Assembly (NCBI RefSeq): GCF_001606025.1
Contig: NZ_CP014945.1
Location: 3,100,001-3,164,000, forward strand
DNA: 64,000 bases
Source: Psychrobacter alimentarius
GTDB taxonomy: Bacteria; Pseudomonadota; Gammaproteobacteria; Pseudomonadales; Moraxellaceae
Reading direction: 5' to 3'
Part shown: positions 1-9,800 of the stretch, one piece after another
Layout of the letters: each line of letters begins with the position of its first letter
Numbering within the stretch: the first letter of the stretch is position 1
Notes under the pieces: model-generated
Seen by the model: only the letters and a program-made list of their open reading frames with translations
Told to the model about the DNA's origin: nothing
Databases searched by the model: none
Position numbers and translations under genes: made by a program

Positions 1-48
1 CATTCATTAGAACAGCCAGCCTTCATCAAAAAACAGGAGGCTGATTGA
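1..48 (+). CDS. tatB: Probable TatB C-terminal end (partial)
   Basis: Only the last 15 codons and a stop (TGA at 46-48) are inside the window, reading HSLEQPAFIKKQEAD. The stop overlaps the tatC start as TGATG. The TatB assignment is inferred only from the usual tatA-tatB-tatC order and this overlap; the residues themselves are not diagnostic. A second frame stopping at 42-44 is also open, so the frame choice is not certain. Confidence 0.4.
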   Translation, partial: HSLEQPAFIKKQEAD

Positions 49-935
49 TGGGATTGTTTAAACGTAAAAAAAGCCGCCAAGAAAAAATCATGGATGCAGA
101 GATTGCTGGGACGGAAAGCGAAGATCTAGATATCAATGTCAAGACAGATAATACCTATGAGGAGTCGGCCACCGATGTGTTAAGTACATTGGGTGATATG
201 CCGATCACTGAGCATTTGATTGAGCTGCGTCGACACTTGATCAAAATATGTGTGGCAGTATTGGTGATATTTTTGGCACTAGCAGGGTTTTCGCGTGAGT
301 TATATAACTTTTTATCAGACCCTCTAGTGGCTCAACTCCCTGCCAATTCCACCATGATTGCGACAGATATTACCTCCAACTTTATGGCACCGATACGTCT
401 GACGGTATTTGTCGCAGCGTTTTTTGCAATGCCTTATATTTTGTATCAAATTTGGTCATTTGTAGCACCCGGTTTGTATAAAAAAGAGAAGAAAATTGCG
501 ATTCCAGTACTACTCTCCTCTATATTTTTATTCTATGCTGGCGTGGCTTTTTCTTATTTTATTGTACTAAAAGGCGTGCTGAAATTCTTCATTATGTTTG
601 CTCCGCAAAACGTCCTACCGATGACAGATATAGACAGCTATCTGAGCTTTGCCCTAAAGCTGTTTATGGTATTTGGGTTAACGTTTGAGATTCCAGTCGT
701 CACTTTGCTCTTGATATTGACTGGCATTGTCTCCATTCAGAGACTAGAAGACAAACGTCGTTATATTATCGTGGGCTGTTTTGCAGTGGCTGCTGTCGTG
801 ACGCCGCCTGATGGGGTATCTATGCTGATGCTTGCGATTCCCATGTGGTTATTATTTGAGCTTGGTTTATTGTTGGCCAAAATTTTAATCAAAGAAGAAC
901 GTACGCCTGTTTTATCCACGACTAATAAAGAGTAA
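48..935 (+). CDS. tatC: Sec-independent protein translocase subunit TatC
   Basis: TatC is the multispanning receptor of the twin-arginine translocase, which moves folded proteins across the inner membrane with TatA and TatB. The hallmark HLIELRRHLI segment is followed by six hydrophobic segments, with the conserved PF/APG-type periplasmic loops and an acidic residue in FEIPVV. At 295 residues it is longer than E. coli TatC because about 50 charged residues precede the HLIELR motif. The ATG at 48 has an AGGAGG site seven bases upstream; a TTG just before it (45) is less likely. The gene ends the tat operon. Confidence 0.95.
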   Translation: MGLFKRKKSRQEKIMDAEIAGTESEDLDINVKTDNTYEESATDVLSTLGDMPITEHLIELRRHLIKICVAVLVIFLALAGFSRELYNFLSDPLVAQLPANSTMIATDITSNFMAPIRLTVFVAAFFAMPYILYQIWSFVAPGLYKKEKKIAIPVLLSSIFLFYAGVAFSYFIVLKGVLKFFIMFAPQNVLPMTDIDSYLSFALKLFMVFGLTFEIPVVTLLLILTGIVSIQRLEDKRRYIIVGCFAVAAVVTPPDGVSMLMLAIPMWLLFELGLLLAKILIKEERTPVLSTTNKE

Positions 936-1142
936 AATAATGACATCCTCATTTGGCTCGATGTGAGTCTAGTCAATATATAAAATACAGTTTTGACTGT
1001 TTGACTCTTCTTATCCCATCAATAAGCGTAATGCTTATTATCATGATTGCGCATCATCACAATTTATCAGCCATTGTCTATGCAGTGGCTTTTTTTACTG
1101 TCGTTGTTTTTAATCACTCTCTGTACTTTAGGTAGCTTTATT

Positions 1143-2642
1143 ATGTCCGCATCTATGCCAGCTTATATGAGCGACCCCACTGATGAGCAGCTGAGCGCGC
1201 TGAATATGGCCATGGATCATAAGTCATTCAAAGTGGTCGCTTATGCAGGTGCTGGTAAAACAACGACGCTCAAATTGATTGGTGAGCGCTTGCGTGGACG
1301 CGGTTTATATCTCGCCTTCAACAAAGCGATTGCTAATGACGCACGGCAGAAGTTTCCGCCCCATGTAGAATGTCGCACGTTTCATTCGCTCGCTTATCGT
1401 CATGTTGCTCGCGATATTACGGCAAAATTATCTTTGCCACGCTTTTCACCCAAGCGTTTGGGCGATGATTTGGGATTGCAGCCTGTACAAGTCCGTCGAC
1501 AAATGGACGGCGTCAATAAGTACATTACACTGACGCCAGCACGGTTGTCTCGTTTTGTTAGCGATGCCGTCAGCAACTTTTGTAGCACACATGCCAGCTA
1601 CCCTGCGCCAAGGCATTTATTGTTTCCCAGCTGGCTGGACGAATCAGACTCAGAGCAGCTGCGCGAGATGCTATACCCTGCTGTTGAACAGCGCTGGCTA
1701 CAGTCGATTGATGCCCGTCATCCTGCGGGTATTGGTCATGATATTTATCTCAAACTCTGGGCACTATCCAAACCCAGCATTCCTGCTGATTTTATTTTAT
1801 TTGATGAGGCGCAAGATGCCGATCCATTGATGATGGGTATCTTGACCCAGCAGTCAAGGCAGGTAATCTATGTGGGTGACGCGCACCAGCAGATTTATGA
1901 ATGGCGCGGTGCGGTCAATGCCATGAAAAAATTGCCACTGCCGCAGACCTTATTGACGCAGTCGTTTCGTTTTGGTGAACCCATTGCAGAAGTGGCCAAT
2001 ACCTTACTAAAGGCCTTACAAGAAGAAGTGCCGTTAAAAGGCAATCCCAATAAACAATCCTCAACTGACAAAGGCATGGTGCATAGCAAAAAAGATGCCA
2101 TCCTATGCCGTACCAATGCTGCTGCTATGGCACAATTATTGACAGGACTAAAACTCGGGCATCGGGTGGCGCTGCAAGCGGATACCGATCGTATGCTCAA
2201 ATTCTGTCAGGCGGCAGAAAACTTAAAAAACGGTAAATCGGCATACGGCGTCCCTGAGCTAGCGTATTTTTATAATTGGGGTGATGTACAAGAATACTCT
2301 GAAACCAATGAAGGCAGTGATCTAAAAACACTGGTAAAACTGGTCGACGATCATGGCACCAATGTATTAAGCCAAGCGGTCAATAGTCTCACCAGTATCG
2401 AAAATGCCGACTATGTCATCTCAACGGCGCATAAAGCCAAAGGGCTGGAATGGGGCAAAGTACAGTTAGACGATGACTTCTATTATGATGTTACAACTAA
2501 TGCCGTTAAGATAAGCCCAGAAGAATTACGCTTGCTTTATGTCGCCTGTACACGTGCCCAAAGTAACTTGGATATTCATCATATTAAAGACTTAATATCA
2601 GGATTACAGACAGGCAAAAAAGTAATTTTTGGCAATACTTAA
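1143..2642 (+). CDS. UvrD/FBH1-like superfamily 1 DNA helicase
   Basis: A 3'-5' DNA helicase of superfamily 1, 499 residues from the ATG at 1143. Motifs visible in order: Walker A AYAGAGKTT near residues 33-41, Walker B FDEAQDAD near 220-227, motif III YVGDAHQQIYEWRGA, motif V STAHKAKGLEW, and motif VI LLYVACTRA. It is much shorter than UvrD or Rep, and the AYAGAGKT and GDAHQQIYEWRGA signatures resemble eukaryotic FBH1, an anti-recombinase. The open frame extends upstream to 1047, but those extra residues look non-coding. A role in trimming RecA filaments is inference from the family. It stands alone between tatC and dusC. Confidence 0.85.
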   Translation: MSASMPAYMSDPTDEQLSALNMAMDHKSFKVVAYAGAGKTTTLKLIGERLRGRGLYLAFNKAIANDARQKFPPHVECRTFHSLAYRHVARDITAKLSLPRFSPKRLGDDLGLQPVQVRRQMDGVNKYITLTPARLSRFVSDAVSNFCSTHASYPAPRHLLFPSWLDESDSEQLREMLYPAVEQRWLQSIDARHPAGIGHDIYLKLWALSKPSIPADFILFDEAQDADPLMMGILTQQSRQVIYVGDAHQQIYEWRGAVNAMKKLPLPQTLLTQSFRFGEPIAEVANTLLKALQEEVPLKGNPNKQSSTDKGMVHSKKDAILCRTNAAAMAQLLTGLKLGHRVALQADTDRMLKFCQAAENLKNGKSAYGVPELAYFYNWGDVQEYSETNEGSDLKTLVKLVDDHGTNVLSQAVNSLTSIENADYVISTAHKAKGLEWGKVQLDDDFYYDVTTNAVKISPEELRLLYVACTRAQSNLDIHHIKDLISGLQTGKKVIFGNT

Positions 2643-2714
2643 TTACTCTTTGTAGTTACCTATCCAGACTTTCAATTTCTATTTATCACGACTCTTTAGC
2701 AGTGAAACACAAGC

Positions 2715-3734
2715 ATGAATACCGATCAGCCATGTCAAGTACGTAAAAACACGATCAGCCAACTGTTTGCCAATCCCGTTCGTCTCCTCGCCCCGATGGA
2801 AGGCTTAACTGATCCTTTAATGCGCCAAATCCTAACGCAAATTGCATCAGACTTGGGTCGTCCCTATGATTGGTCAGTGAGCGAATTTATTCGCATCACT
2901 CAGCATGTCTTGCCGGCGCATGTCTTTTATAAATACGTACCTGAGCTACATCATGATGCCAAAACGTCCTCTGGTACGCCTATTCATGTGCAGCTACTCG
3001 GTAGCGAGGCACAGCTGATGGCAGAAAACGCCGCTTATGCTGCCGAGCTTGGTGCGCCCGCTATCGATATTAACTTTGGTTGCCCTGCCAAAACCGTCAA
3101 CAGCCATCGTGGCGGCTCCGTCTTGCTCGATGAGCCTGAAGTTATGTATGACATTATCAGCGCGGTGCGCGGTGCAGTGCCTGATCACCTTCCTGTCTCG
3201 GCTAAGATTCGTTTGGGCTATACCGATACAAGTCGTATGGATGATATTCGCGGTGCGATTGCGTCAAGCGGTGCTGATTGGCTGACTATTCATGCACGCA
3301 CCAAAACCCAAGGCTACAAACCACCTGCTTATTGGGACAAGATTCAGAATTTTAATACGCTGAGCATTCCCGTCATTGCAAATGGCGAGATTTGGAATGT
3401 AGAGCAAGCACAAAACTGTATGGAGCAAGCAGCAACTAAGCATCTTATGTTAGGTCGCGGCGCGGTCACTCGTCCTGATTTGGTTGCACAGGTTGATAAT
3501 AACGCTGAAAACCTAGACAACACGGCTACGCTATTATGGCAAGATTTGATTGCGCATCAGATTAAATTTTTGGAAGGTGCAGCGAAAAGCGATGTGGTCT
3601 TGGTCGGTCGTTATAAGCAATGGCTAGGCATGCTCACCAAAGGATTTAGTGAAGCGCAAACCCTGTGGGAAGAGATCAAGCGAGAAAAAAATAAGACAGT
3701 CATTATTAACGCACTGCAAGCCAGTGTACGATAA
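2715..3734 (+). CDS. dusC: tRNA-dihydrouridine(16) synthase DusC
   Basis: A flavin-dependent enzyme that reduces uridine to dihydrouridine in tRNA; DusC acts on U16. The N-terminal TIM barrel opens with the FMN-binding LLAPMEGLTD, followed by DINFGCPAKTVNSHRGGS, which holds the catalytic cysteine, and a phosphate-binding LMLGRGAVTRPDL. The small helical C-terminal domain completes 339 residues, slightly longer than E. coli DusC. The short first turn and the HRGG segment fit DusC better than DusA or DusB. It forms its own transcription unit and converges on the MAPEG gene. Confidence 0.9.
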   Translation: MNTDQPCQVRKNTISQLFANPVRLLAPMEGLTDPLMRQILTQIASDLGRPYDWSVSEFIRITQHVLPAHVFYKYVPELHHDAKTSSGTPIHVQLLGSEAQLMAENAAYAAELGAPAIDINFGCPAKTVNSHRGGSVLLDEPEVMYDIISAVRGAVPDHLPVSAKIRLGYTDTSRMDDIRGAIASSGADWLTIHARTKTQGYKPPAYWDKIQNFNTLSIPVIANGEIWNVEQAQNCMEQAATKHLMLGRGAVTRPDLVAQVDNNAENLDNTATLLWQDLIAHQIKFLEGAAKSDVVLVGRYKQWLGMLTKGFSEAQTLWEEIKREKNKTVIINALQASVR

Positions 3735-3782
3735 TGACCAACTGTCTTTTTTTGATAAATGACGGTGAGAACAGCTGTTAAA

Positions 3783-4208
3783 TTAAGTGCTGATGCGAAT
3801 TGCTAAATAAAATAGCATCAAACAACAAGCAATAGACAGCACCCAAAGTATGGAACGAAACGTTGCCAAATTGGTGATATAAGCTACGCAATAACCAATC
3901 CGAATCAACACATACAGCCACGCCAATGTGTTAATAATCAATTGCGGTACAAAGAACAGCATCGCCACCAATACGGCAGCCAAAAATACTGGCAACGTCT
4001 CATAACTGTTTTGCTGTGCCGCATTTGCACGGGCGGCCGTACCTGTTGTCTGTTGCAAAAAATCACGCGGATGCGCGTTATCAGCCAGATGAAAGCCGCC
4101 AAATACCTTTGACAACATTGCCATCGTTACTGGCAGTAAGCTTGCCACTACCATCGCCCAAATGGCGGATGCGGCTGTATCAGAGACCATTCCAAAGAGT
4201 GCATTCAT
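3783..4208 (-). CDS. MAPEG family membrane protein
   Basis: A 141-residue protein with four predicted hydrophobic segments and the MAPEG core containing RANAAQQNSYETLPVF, the region that in eukaryotic relatives contributes to glutathione and lipid binding. Bacterial MAPEG proteins are inner-membrane proteins, mostly of unknown substrate. It lies directly downstream of the OsmC-like gene with about 14 bases between, so the two are probably co-transcribed. A shared link to thiol or peroxide chemistry is possible but is inference. Confidence 0.85.
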   Translation of the reverse strand: MNALFGMVSDTAASAIWAMVVASLLPVTMAMLSKVFGGFHLADNAHPRDFLQQTTGTAARANAAQQNSYETLPVFLAAVLVAMLFFVPQLIINTLAWLYVLIRIGYCVAYITNLATFRSILWVLSIACCLMLFYLAIRIST

Positions 4209-4222
4209 TAGCGTCTTTGCCC

Positions 4223-4636
4223 CTACCCTGCAACAATTTCAAAATCATGAGTGATGTTTACGCCACCTTGCGCCAACATACGACTGGCTGAGCAGTACTT
4301 TTCTGCTGATAGATTCACAGCCTTTTCAACTTGCTTATCCTTGATGTCTTTACCAGTCACGATGAAATGTAGATGGATATCCGTATACACCGCTGGTATG
4401 GTCTCAGCACGCTGCGCCGTCAGCTCGCAACGCACATCTTGCACTTCTTGACGAGATTTTTGTAAAATCGATACCACATCATAACTGGCACAGCCACCAA
4501 GTCCTAACAGAATCAGCTCCATTGGGCTGGCACCCTTTTCTTTACCGCCATCCATTTGTACATTGTGCCCTGATGGTGACACGCCCATGAATGCTTTGTT
4601 TTCTTGCCATGCAACACTTGCTTTTAACTCTGACAT
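4223..4636 (-). CDS. OsmC family protein
   Basis: A 137-residue OsmC/YhfA-type protein. The fold carries a first conserved cysteine in GLGGCASYDVV and a second in AEKYCSASRML, the pair that reduces organic hydroperoxides in Ohr/OsmC enzymes. The length and the ELILLGLGGC context fit the YhfA-like subgroup, whose substrate is not established. It is probably the first gene of a two-gene unit with the MAPEG protein downstream. Confidence 0.88.
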   Translation of the reverse strand: MSELKASVAWQENKAFMGVSPSGHNVQMDGGKEKGASPMELILLGLGGCASYDVVSILQKSRQEVQDVRCELTAQRAETIPAVYTDIHLHFIVTGKDIKDKQVEKAVNLSAEKYCSASRMLAQGGVNITHDFEIVAG

Positions 4637-5280
4637 TTCGAGTAATCCTTATAGTAATTGGTAAATTATCTGTTTTTTATTTTTAAAAACGATCTAGCTT
4701 GCTAGAACGTGCCTTAATTTTGATTTTCATAATCACATGCAATAAATATGAGTCAATTGAAAAGATGCTCACAGGCAATATCAATCAATTGACTTATTTT
4801 CTGATCATCATTCAGCCATTTAGCTATTAATATTATCCTAGCTATAATGATTCGAGCAAAAACCTGTCCTAGTGTAGCACAAGCCAATATGAGGTTTTAT
4901 AGCACCCTTGTCTTAGATTGTCGTCAAAATCAGCGCAATGCAAGTTGAATATTTCTCCTTTTATTGCTTATTTCTTATAAATGCTATTTATTAAAGGTCA
5001 TCACCATTTTTTGTTCTAACAGCAACCTGTCCTTAACGTAAAATTTTCTAGAAAAGTTTACAAAAGTCCAATTATAACTACCTGATTTTAAACAGTAAAA
5101 CTCGTGAAACATTTTATAGCAAAATACTGTTACACATTTTGCTTGTTTCTTGGTTTAATGATGGTAATGAATCCTATTCTAACTGGATGTCGATAATAAT
5201 CACCCTATAATAATTATGATTGCTGTCACGATGTCTTGTCTGAATGGGCTATGTTTTAAACAAATTAAAAAGGTTTAGTC
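4637..5280. other. Intergenic region, 644 bp, divergent promoters
   Basis: AT-rich spacer between the OsmC gene (leftward) and rppH (rightward). No convincing coding frame was found. The one visible structure is a 10-bp inverted repeat, AGTCAATTGA at 4751-4760 and its complement at 4785-4794, separated by 24 bases. Both promoters presumably lie here, but no clear -35/-10 pair stands out. Confidence 0.6.
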
Positions 5281-5802
5281 ATGATAGATGCAGACGGCTT
5301 TCGCGCCAATGTCGGCATCATCTTGGCAAATACACAAGGGCAAGTACTGTGGGCAAAACGCATTGGTCACAACGCTTGGCAGTTTCCGCAAGGTGGTATC
5401 GACCGCGGGGAGACGCCGATGGATGCGATGTATCGAGAGCTCTGGGAAGAGGTCGGCTTACATCCGCGTCATGTAGACTTATTGGCAGTGACGCAAGATT
5501 GGTTGCGTTATCGGCTGCCAAAACGTTATGTACGGCATGGACAGCACCCTTTATGTATTGGGCAAAAACAGAAATGGTTTTTGCTACGCTTAGATGAGCC
5601 AAATACACAACATATCCGCTTTGATGAAGGGAAACCAGAGTTTGATCATTGGCAATGGGTCAGTTACTGGTATCCACTCGGACAAGTAATTCACTTTAAA
5701 CGTGGGGTATATCGTCGCGCTTTGCAAGAGTTGGTGCGCGAACTCCCCCTAAAACAAGAGCTGATTATTCCTGAGCAAGACAACCACTTATTGGTGGAAT
5801 AA
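5281..5802 (+). CDS. rppH: RNA pyrophosphohydrolase RppH
   Basis: A Nudix hydrolase that removes pyrophosphate from the 5' triphosphate end of mRNAs and so starts RNase E-dependent decay. The Nudix box reads [23 protein letters not shown], spanning residues 38-60, with the REL-EEVG metal-binding glutamates. The family N-terminus [13 protein letters not shown] and the later QKWFLLRL strand are both present. Length 173 is typical. It is a single gene followed by a hairpin with a T-run at 5829-5879. Confidence 0.95.
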   Translation: MIDADGFRANVGIILANTQGQVLWAKRIGHNAWQFPQGGIDRGETPMDAMYRELWEEVGLHPRHVDLLAVTQDWLRYRLPKRYVRHGQHPLCIGQKQKWFLLRLDEPNTQHIRFDEGKPEFDHWQWVSYWYPLGQVIHFKRGVYRRALQELVRELPLKQELIIPEQDNHLLVE

Positions 5803-5828
5803 GCCACTTGATAAAAACGTATTAAGAG

Positions 5829-5879
5829 ATGTACACGATAATCGCTAGAAATCTTAGTGTTTATCGTGGACATTTTTTA
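5829..5879 (+). terminator. Rho-independent terminator after rppH
   Basis: Inverted repeat with CACGATAA at 5834-5841 pairing TTATCGTG at 5861-5868, extended by a further TGT/ACA after one mismatch, followed by six T residues. The loop is long (about 19 bases). It lies between rppH and the convergent NRDE gene. Confidence 0.65.
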
Positions 5880-5889
5880 TGAGCGCAAT

Positions 5890-6702
5890 TTACGAGGCGT
5901 AAGCACATTCTCGACTGGTTATCTCTGCAATGACAGTTGTACTTGTTTCACTATTTTTGGTCAAAGTCACAATACTTTGCGTGCGTGTGCCATAGGTTGG
6001 TACATCTTTTGCTCCATTGCCAAAAGCAACCGGCTTAATATAAACAGACGATAAGACGTGCTCAATTTCAACAGCCACACCTGTATGCGGCAAATGCTCT
6101 TTGGGTGCTTGCACAGTATCGGACAATACGTCAAAAGCAGCCTGTTGCCAGTATTCAGGTGAGTTATTTTCAGCAATGAGAGGCAGTACTTCTTGCCGCA
6201 GCCTGCCGCGTAATCGTTCAGTTTTGAACCAACTGTCTTCTGGTTGACCGTTGGATATCACATGCAATCCTGCGTACAACGGTGTGGGAGCATGGCCACG
6301 ATTATTAACAATAACCGCTTGCGTTGCATCACCAATAATCAGATTAAAGCCGGCATAATCTTGCAATCTGATATTTCGCGCAAAATCCATCGGACTTAAA
6401 GCACTGGTTAAAAACTCAGTCACAAGCTCACCACGTGAGCGCTCATCACGACCAGCTTGCACACCATCACGAAAATTTAAGATCGCCGCCCAGCGTCCAT
6501 TTTGTTGATATACACCATCATGCGCTTCTTGGTGAATCCCTAACCACGTACCGCCGCTTTGGTTGTCACGTCCGGCATAGATGGGCTGATCAGACCACTG
6601 ATGCAACTCTTGTGTTGGACGCTCTAAAAACTCATCACGATTAGAGAGTAATACCAAAGGCAGCTCATCAAATAATTGCCAAGCAATGGCGACAATACAC
6701 AT
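5890..6702 (-). CDS. NRDE family protein (TANGO2-like)
   Basis: A 270-residue protein starting MCIVAIAW, with the family's invariant Cys2 immediately after the initiator and the NRDE signature in LLSNRDEFLERPT. TANGO2/NRDE proteins have an Ntn-hydrolase-like fold, and roles in haem trafficking have been proposed for eukaryotic members; the bacterial function is unclear. The frame extends 15 codons upstream to 6747, but a start at 6702 puts Cys2 where the family needs it. It converges on rppH and lies downstream of the DUF4139 gene on the same strand. Confidence 0.88.
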   Translation of the reverse strand: MCIVAIAWQLFDELPLVLLSNRDEFLERPTQELHQWSDQPIYAGRDNQSGGTWLGIHQEAHDGVYQQNGRWAAILNFRDGVQAGRDERSRGELVTEFLTSALSPMDFARNIRLQDYAGFNLIIGDATQAVIVNNRGHAPTPLYAGLHVISNGQPEDSWFKTERLRGRLRQEVLPLIAENNSPEYWQQAAFDVLSDTVQAPKEHLPHTGVAVEIEHVLSSVYIKPVAFGNGAKDVPTYGTRTQSIVTLTKNSETSTTVIAEITSRECAYAS

Positions 6703-6795
6703 AGTATTCCTTTTACAACAGTCTGTTATGGGAGTGATTTTTAGCAAAAATAAAAGCTATCTTTTAAAGCGAATTAACTAAAAAATCATTTTTTA

Positions 6796-8433
6796 TTAAT
6801 TTCCATTCAATATCTTATTGGCAGGATAACTGATTTGAGACGTCGAGCGTATCACTTGTGACTGCTTACTTGGTAAATCAAATTCCCACGCTACCATACC
6901 TTGATTGTCATTCCAATTTCGCTTAGTGACAGGCGGTGTATGAGTGACCGAAACTTTTAGACTGTCATCGCGACTGATAGGCTCACTGCCTAATACTTGC
7001 AAACGCACAGATCGGTTATGCTGGTTGGCAAATTGATAAGCTTTAGTTGTTGTTAAAATTTGCTGCCGACTCAGCACGCCTTTCTCACCCTGCTTGTCTT
7101 CATTTATTATCTCCTTTACCATGATGTTTGGGTCACGACCAAAGCCAATCCCCTGCTCTTTTAGCATCTGATAATTGTAACGCGATTGTCCAACGTAGTT
7201 ATCGTCACGGTACAGCTGCAATGACCCATCTACCCAATCTGAAGTTAAGAATGGTGCAGACGCATACCAATAGGCAGCTGTCTCAATACTGGGCGTACTT
7301 CGAACCCACAGCTTACTACTGCCAGATTGCTCTCCAATGACCGTACGTACTCGTCTACCACCACTGGGAATAGTCACTAGTTGTGGCAACCGATACTCAA
7401 TGAGACCGTTTTTATTTTGGCTACTAATGGCAAAGCTTGGTAGCGATGATCCAGCAATAGCATTGCCATACTCTTCTCTTCCAGAGACCACGACAGGCGT
7501 ATTATCCGCCATAGGTGGTACATGCTCAACATTTTGGTTTTCTTCATAGAGTGATAAGCGCGGTACATAAGGCAGCTGTCCTGTCGTACTTTGGTTGGGG
7601 TTGGCCGTACTGAGGATCACAGGGACGTTGGTCCAATTCTCGCCCGTTTGTTGGGCAATGATTGCAGAGGCGGTGATATTTAGCTGATCACTATTGGTGT
7701 TTAGACGCGCTTGATATGTCGGCTTCCAACCTGCGCCTTGTACCTGATAATGCAATTTAAGAGTGCTTGGCGCGCGGCTGGCGGTACGTACACTCACTTG
7801 TGTCACATTATTAGAAATTGACGTTGAATTACCTGTCATCAGCTGATTCAATGTGTCTTGTGCACTTACCCGACGCTGCTCGATCTCCAAAATCTTTTGG
7901 TTAAGACTGGCGGCTTGAGTCTCTATATCGCGTGCGTTATTGGCAATAGTTCCATCCATATTGACTTGCGTGACTATGGTCAAATTTTGCAAGTATGCTT
8001 TTGCCAAGCGCGCCGCTTCTAATTCAGCATTGATACTGGCTAGGGTATTTTGCTGAGCCTTAGCATTACCTCGATATTGACATTGAGTTGCTTGCTCCCC
8101 CGCCAACTCTTGAATACTGACTTCACCAATATTGACGTTACCCATTGACTGTACGCTTAGACTCTCTTTATCAATATAAGGCGATAAGCACGAAAATACA
8201 ACGGTTTGCTCACCACTCCCTGTGATCGGTAATGCCCGTGTGACGCTTGCCAAGCCTTGGTAAACGGTCACTTGCTCGATACTACTTATTGCCGCCTGTG
8301 CGCTAGACAATCCCAATATGGCACTGCCACCAAATACAAGCGGCAAAACAAAGCATCTACTCATTAAACTAAGCGGCGATAATGCGCATACATCATAAGT
8401 CGATAAAGACCAGAGGATTGGGCGTGCTTTCAT
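6796..8433 (-). CDS. DUF4139 domain protein (MuiA-like), exported
   Basis: A 545-residue exported protein. The hydrophobic stretch around residues 27-45 followed by SSAQAA looks like a signal peptide with a cleavage site; the start at 8433 has an AGGGAAAG ribosome site, so the n-region is long. An N-terminal DUF4140-like part (VTVYQGLASVTRALP) is followed by a coiled-coil segment with LNQKILEIEQRR and then the beta-rich DUF4139 domain with YQVQGAGWKPTYQAR. Related proteins are called mucoidy inhibitor A-like; the biochemical role is unknown. Transcribed leftward, away from lgt. Confidence 0.82.
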   Translation of the reverse strand: MKARPILWSLSTYDVCALSPLSLMSRCFVLPLVFGGSAILGLSSAQAAISSIEQVTVYQGLASVTRALPITGSGEQTVVFSCLSPYIDKESLSVQSMGNVNIGEVSIQELAGEQATQCQYRGNAKAQQNTLASINAELEAARLAKAYLQNLTIVTQVNMDGTIANNARDIETQAASLNQKILEIEQRRVSAQDTLNQLMTGNSTSISNNVTQVSVRTASRAPSTLKLHYQVQGAGWKPTYQARLNTNSDQLNITASAIIAQQTGENWTNVPVILSTANPNQSTTGQLPYVPRLSLYEENQNVEHVPPMADNTPVVVSGREEYGNAIAGSSLPSFAISSQNKNGLIEYRLPQLVTIPSGGRRVRTVIGEQSGSSKLWVRSTPSIETAAYWYASAPFLTSDWVDGSLQLYRDDNYVGQSRYNYQMLKEQGIGFGRDPNIMVKEIINEDKQGEKGVLSRQQILTTTKAYQFANQHNRSVRLQVLGSEPISRDDSLKVSVTHTPPVTKRNWNDNQGMVAWEFDLPSKQSQVIRSTSQISYPANKILNGN

Positions 8434-8854
8434 ATATCTTTCCCTAGAAGTGAAATATTAGAAGTGAAATCTCTCATAATGTCAGCGCACGTCTCATATG
8501 AGATAAATGCACAACAAAATATTAAATGTATGACTGCCACTTTTTATGATGGTTGGTCATAAATACCTTTATAAAATCATACTCTATTACATGACTGATC
8601 TAAAAACTATAGTTTACTCTTATCCATTATCAATACCACCTCTATTCGCCCAAAAAATTTTCCGACCACGGCTCTTATCACCGATACCTGCTGCATTTTA
8701 TTTATTGTTTTTCGTACCTAACAACCAAAAGATGCGGCACAAGACAAATGCGTTAACTCACCCTCGCTGATTGTCGGTATAGCAATAATGTATGCCCGAC
8801 GCATGAAATTTGCTATTATAGTCAGCACTTTATTACCAATATTATGATGCCCTT
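8434..8854. other. Intergenic region, 421 bp, divergent promoters
   Basis: Spacer between the DUF4139 gene and lgt. A 74-codon open frame (8546-8770) has no recognisable features or ribosome site and is not accepted as a gene. A TATTAT hexamer at 8814-8819, some 40 bases before lgt, could be the lgt -10 element, but a matching -35 is weak. Confidence 0.5.
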
Positions 8855-9739
8855 ATGATGATTCATCCTCAGTACGATCCGGTAGCCTTGGCACTTGGAC
8901 CAGTCGAAGTCCATTGGTATGGCCTCATGTATCTGCTGGCATTTGCCGCAGCTTACGGTTTGGCTTGGTATCGCAGCACCAAACGCGACAATTGGACGAC
9001 TGATATGGTCTCCGACTTGGTCTTTTATGGTGCCCTTGGCGTTATTTTAGGTGGCCGCGTTGGTTACGTCTTATTTTATCAATTTGGTGAATTGCTACAA
9101 AACCCTGCCTATCTGTTCAAAGTTTGGGAAGGCGGCATGTCTTTCCATGGCGGTATGATTGGTGTCTTGCTTGGCATGTTGTACTTTGCCCGCAAATACA
9201 AAAAAACACCGTTTCAAGTGCTGGATTTTATCGTGCCTTGCGTACCAACAGGTTTGTTATTTGGCCGTATCGGTAATTATATCAATGGTGAACTATGGGG
9301 CCGTGTCTCGGATGGTGGATATAACTGGCTGACCTATTTCCCGCAAGCCGCTCCGTTTGATGTGCAGCAACTACAAGCCAATCCTCAGCTACAAGAATTG
9401 ATGGTCGAAGTAAACGGACAATACCTATTGCCGCGCCATCCATCGCAGCTATATGAAGCGTTTGCTGAAGGTTTATTATTGTTCCTTTTTCTGTGGTGGT
9501 ACTCATCAAAACCGCGTCCACGTATGGCCGTCACTGCTGTATTTTTATTAGGTTATGGTATCAGTCGCTTTATCATTGAGTTCTTCCGCCAGCCAGATGC
9601 TGACCAAGGGTTTGTGTTGCTTGGATGGCTCACCAAAGGTCAGATGTTAAGTGCGCCAATGATCATTATTGGCTTTGCCTTACTGATTTATGCTTACAAG
9701 CGCGGTATTTATGACTGGGGTAAGCAAGCCGCTTATTAA
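8855..9739 (+). CDS. lgt: Prolipoprotein diacylglyceryl transferase Lgt
   Basis: An inner-membrane enzyme that transfers diacylglycerol from phosphatidylglycerol to the lipobox cysteine of prolipoproteins, the first step of lipoprotein maturation. The conserved pieces are MSFHGGMIG with the essential His, the Lgt signature GRIGNYINGELWGR, and RHPSQLYEA. Seven hydrophobic segments are visible; length 294 is normal. Two adjacent ATGs (8855, 8858) are possible starts. It leads the lgt-thyA-folA cluster, with 61 bases to thyA. Confidence 0.96.
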   Translation: MMIHPQYDPVALALGPVEVHWYGLMYLLAFAAAYGLAWYRSTKRDNWTTDMVSDLVFYGALGVILGGRVGYVLFYQFGELLQNPAYLFKVWEGGMSFHGGMIGVLLGMLYFARKYKKTPFQVLDFIVPCVPTGLLFGRIGNYINGELWGRVSDGGYNWLTYFPQAAPFDVQQLQANPQLQELMVEVNGQYLLPRHPSQLYEAFAEGLLLFLFLWWYSSKPRPRMAVTAVFLLGYGISRFIIEFFRQPDADQGFVLLGWLTKGQMLSAPMIIIGFALLIYAYKRGIYDWGKQAAY

Positions 9740-9800
9740 GCGTTATTTTTAGCGAGTATCAAATTAATAATATGCTTTGATAGCATAGAAGAGCCGTTTT

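Noticed and set aside
5244..5597. Overlapping open frames inside rppH on both strands
   Set aside because: They share the rppH coding region, have no conserved motif and no ribosome site, and reflect codon bias of the real gene.
8546..8770. 74-codon open frame before lgt
   Set aside because: No ribosome site, no recognisable motif, and composition typical of the intergenic region.
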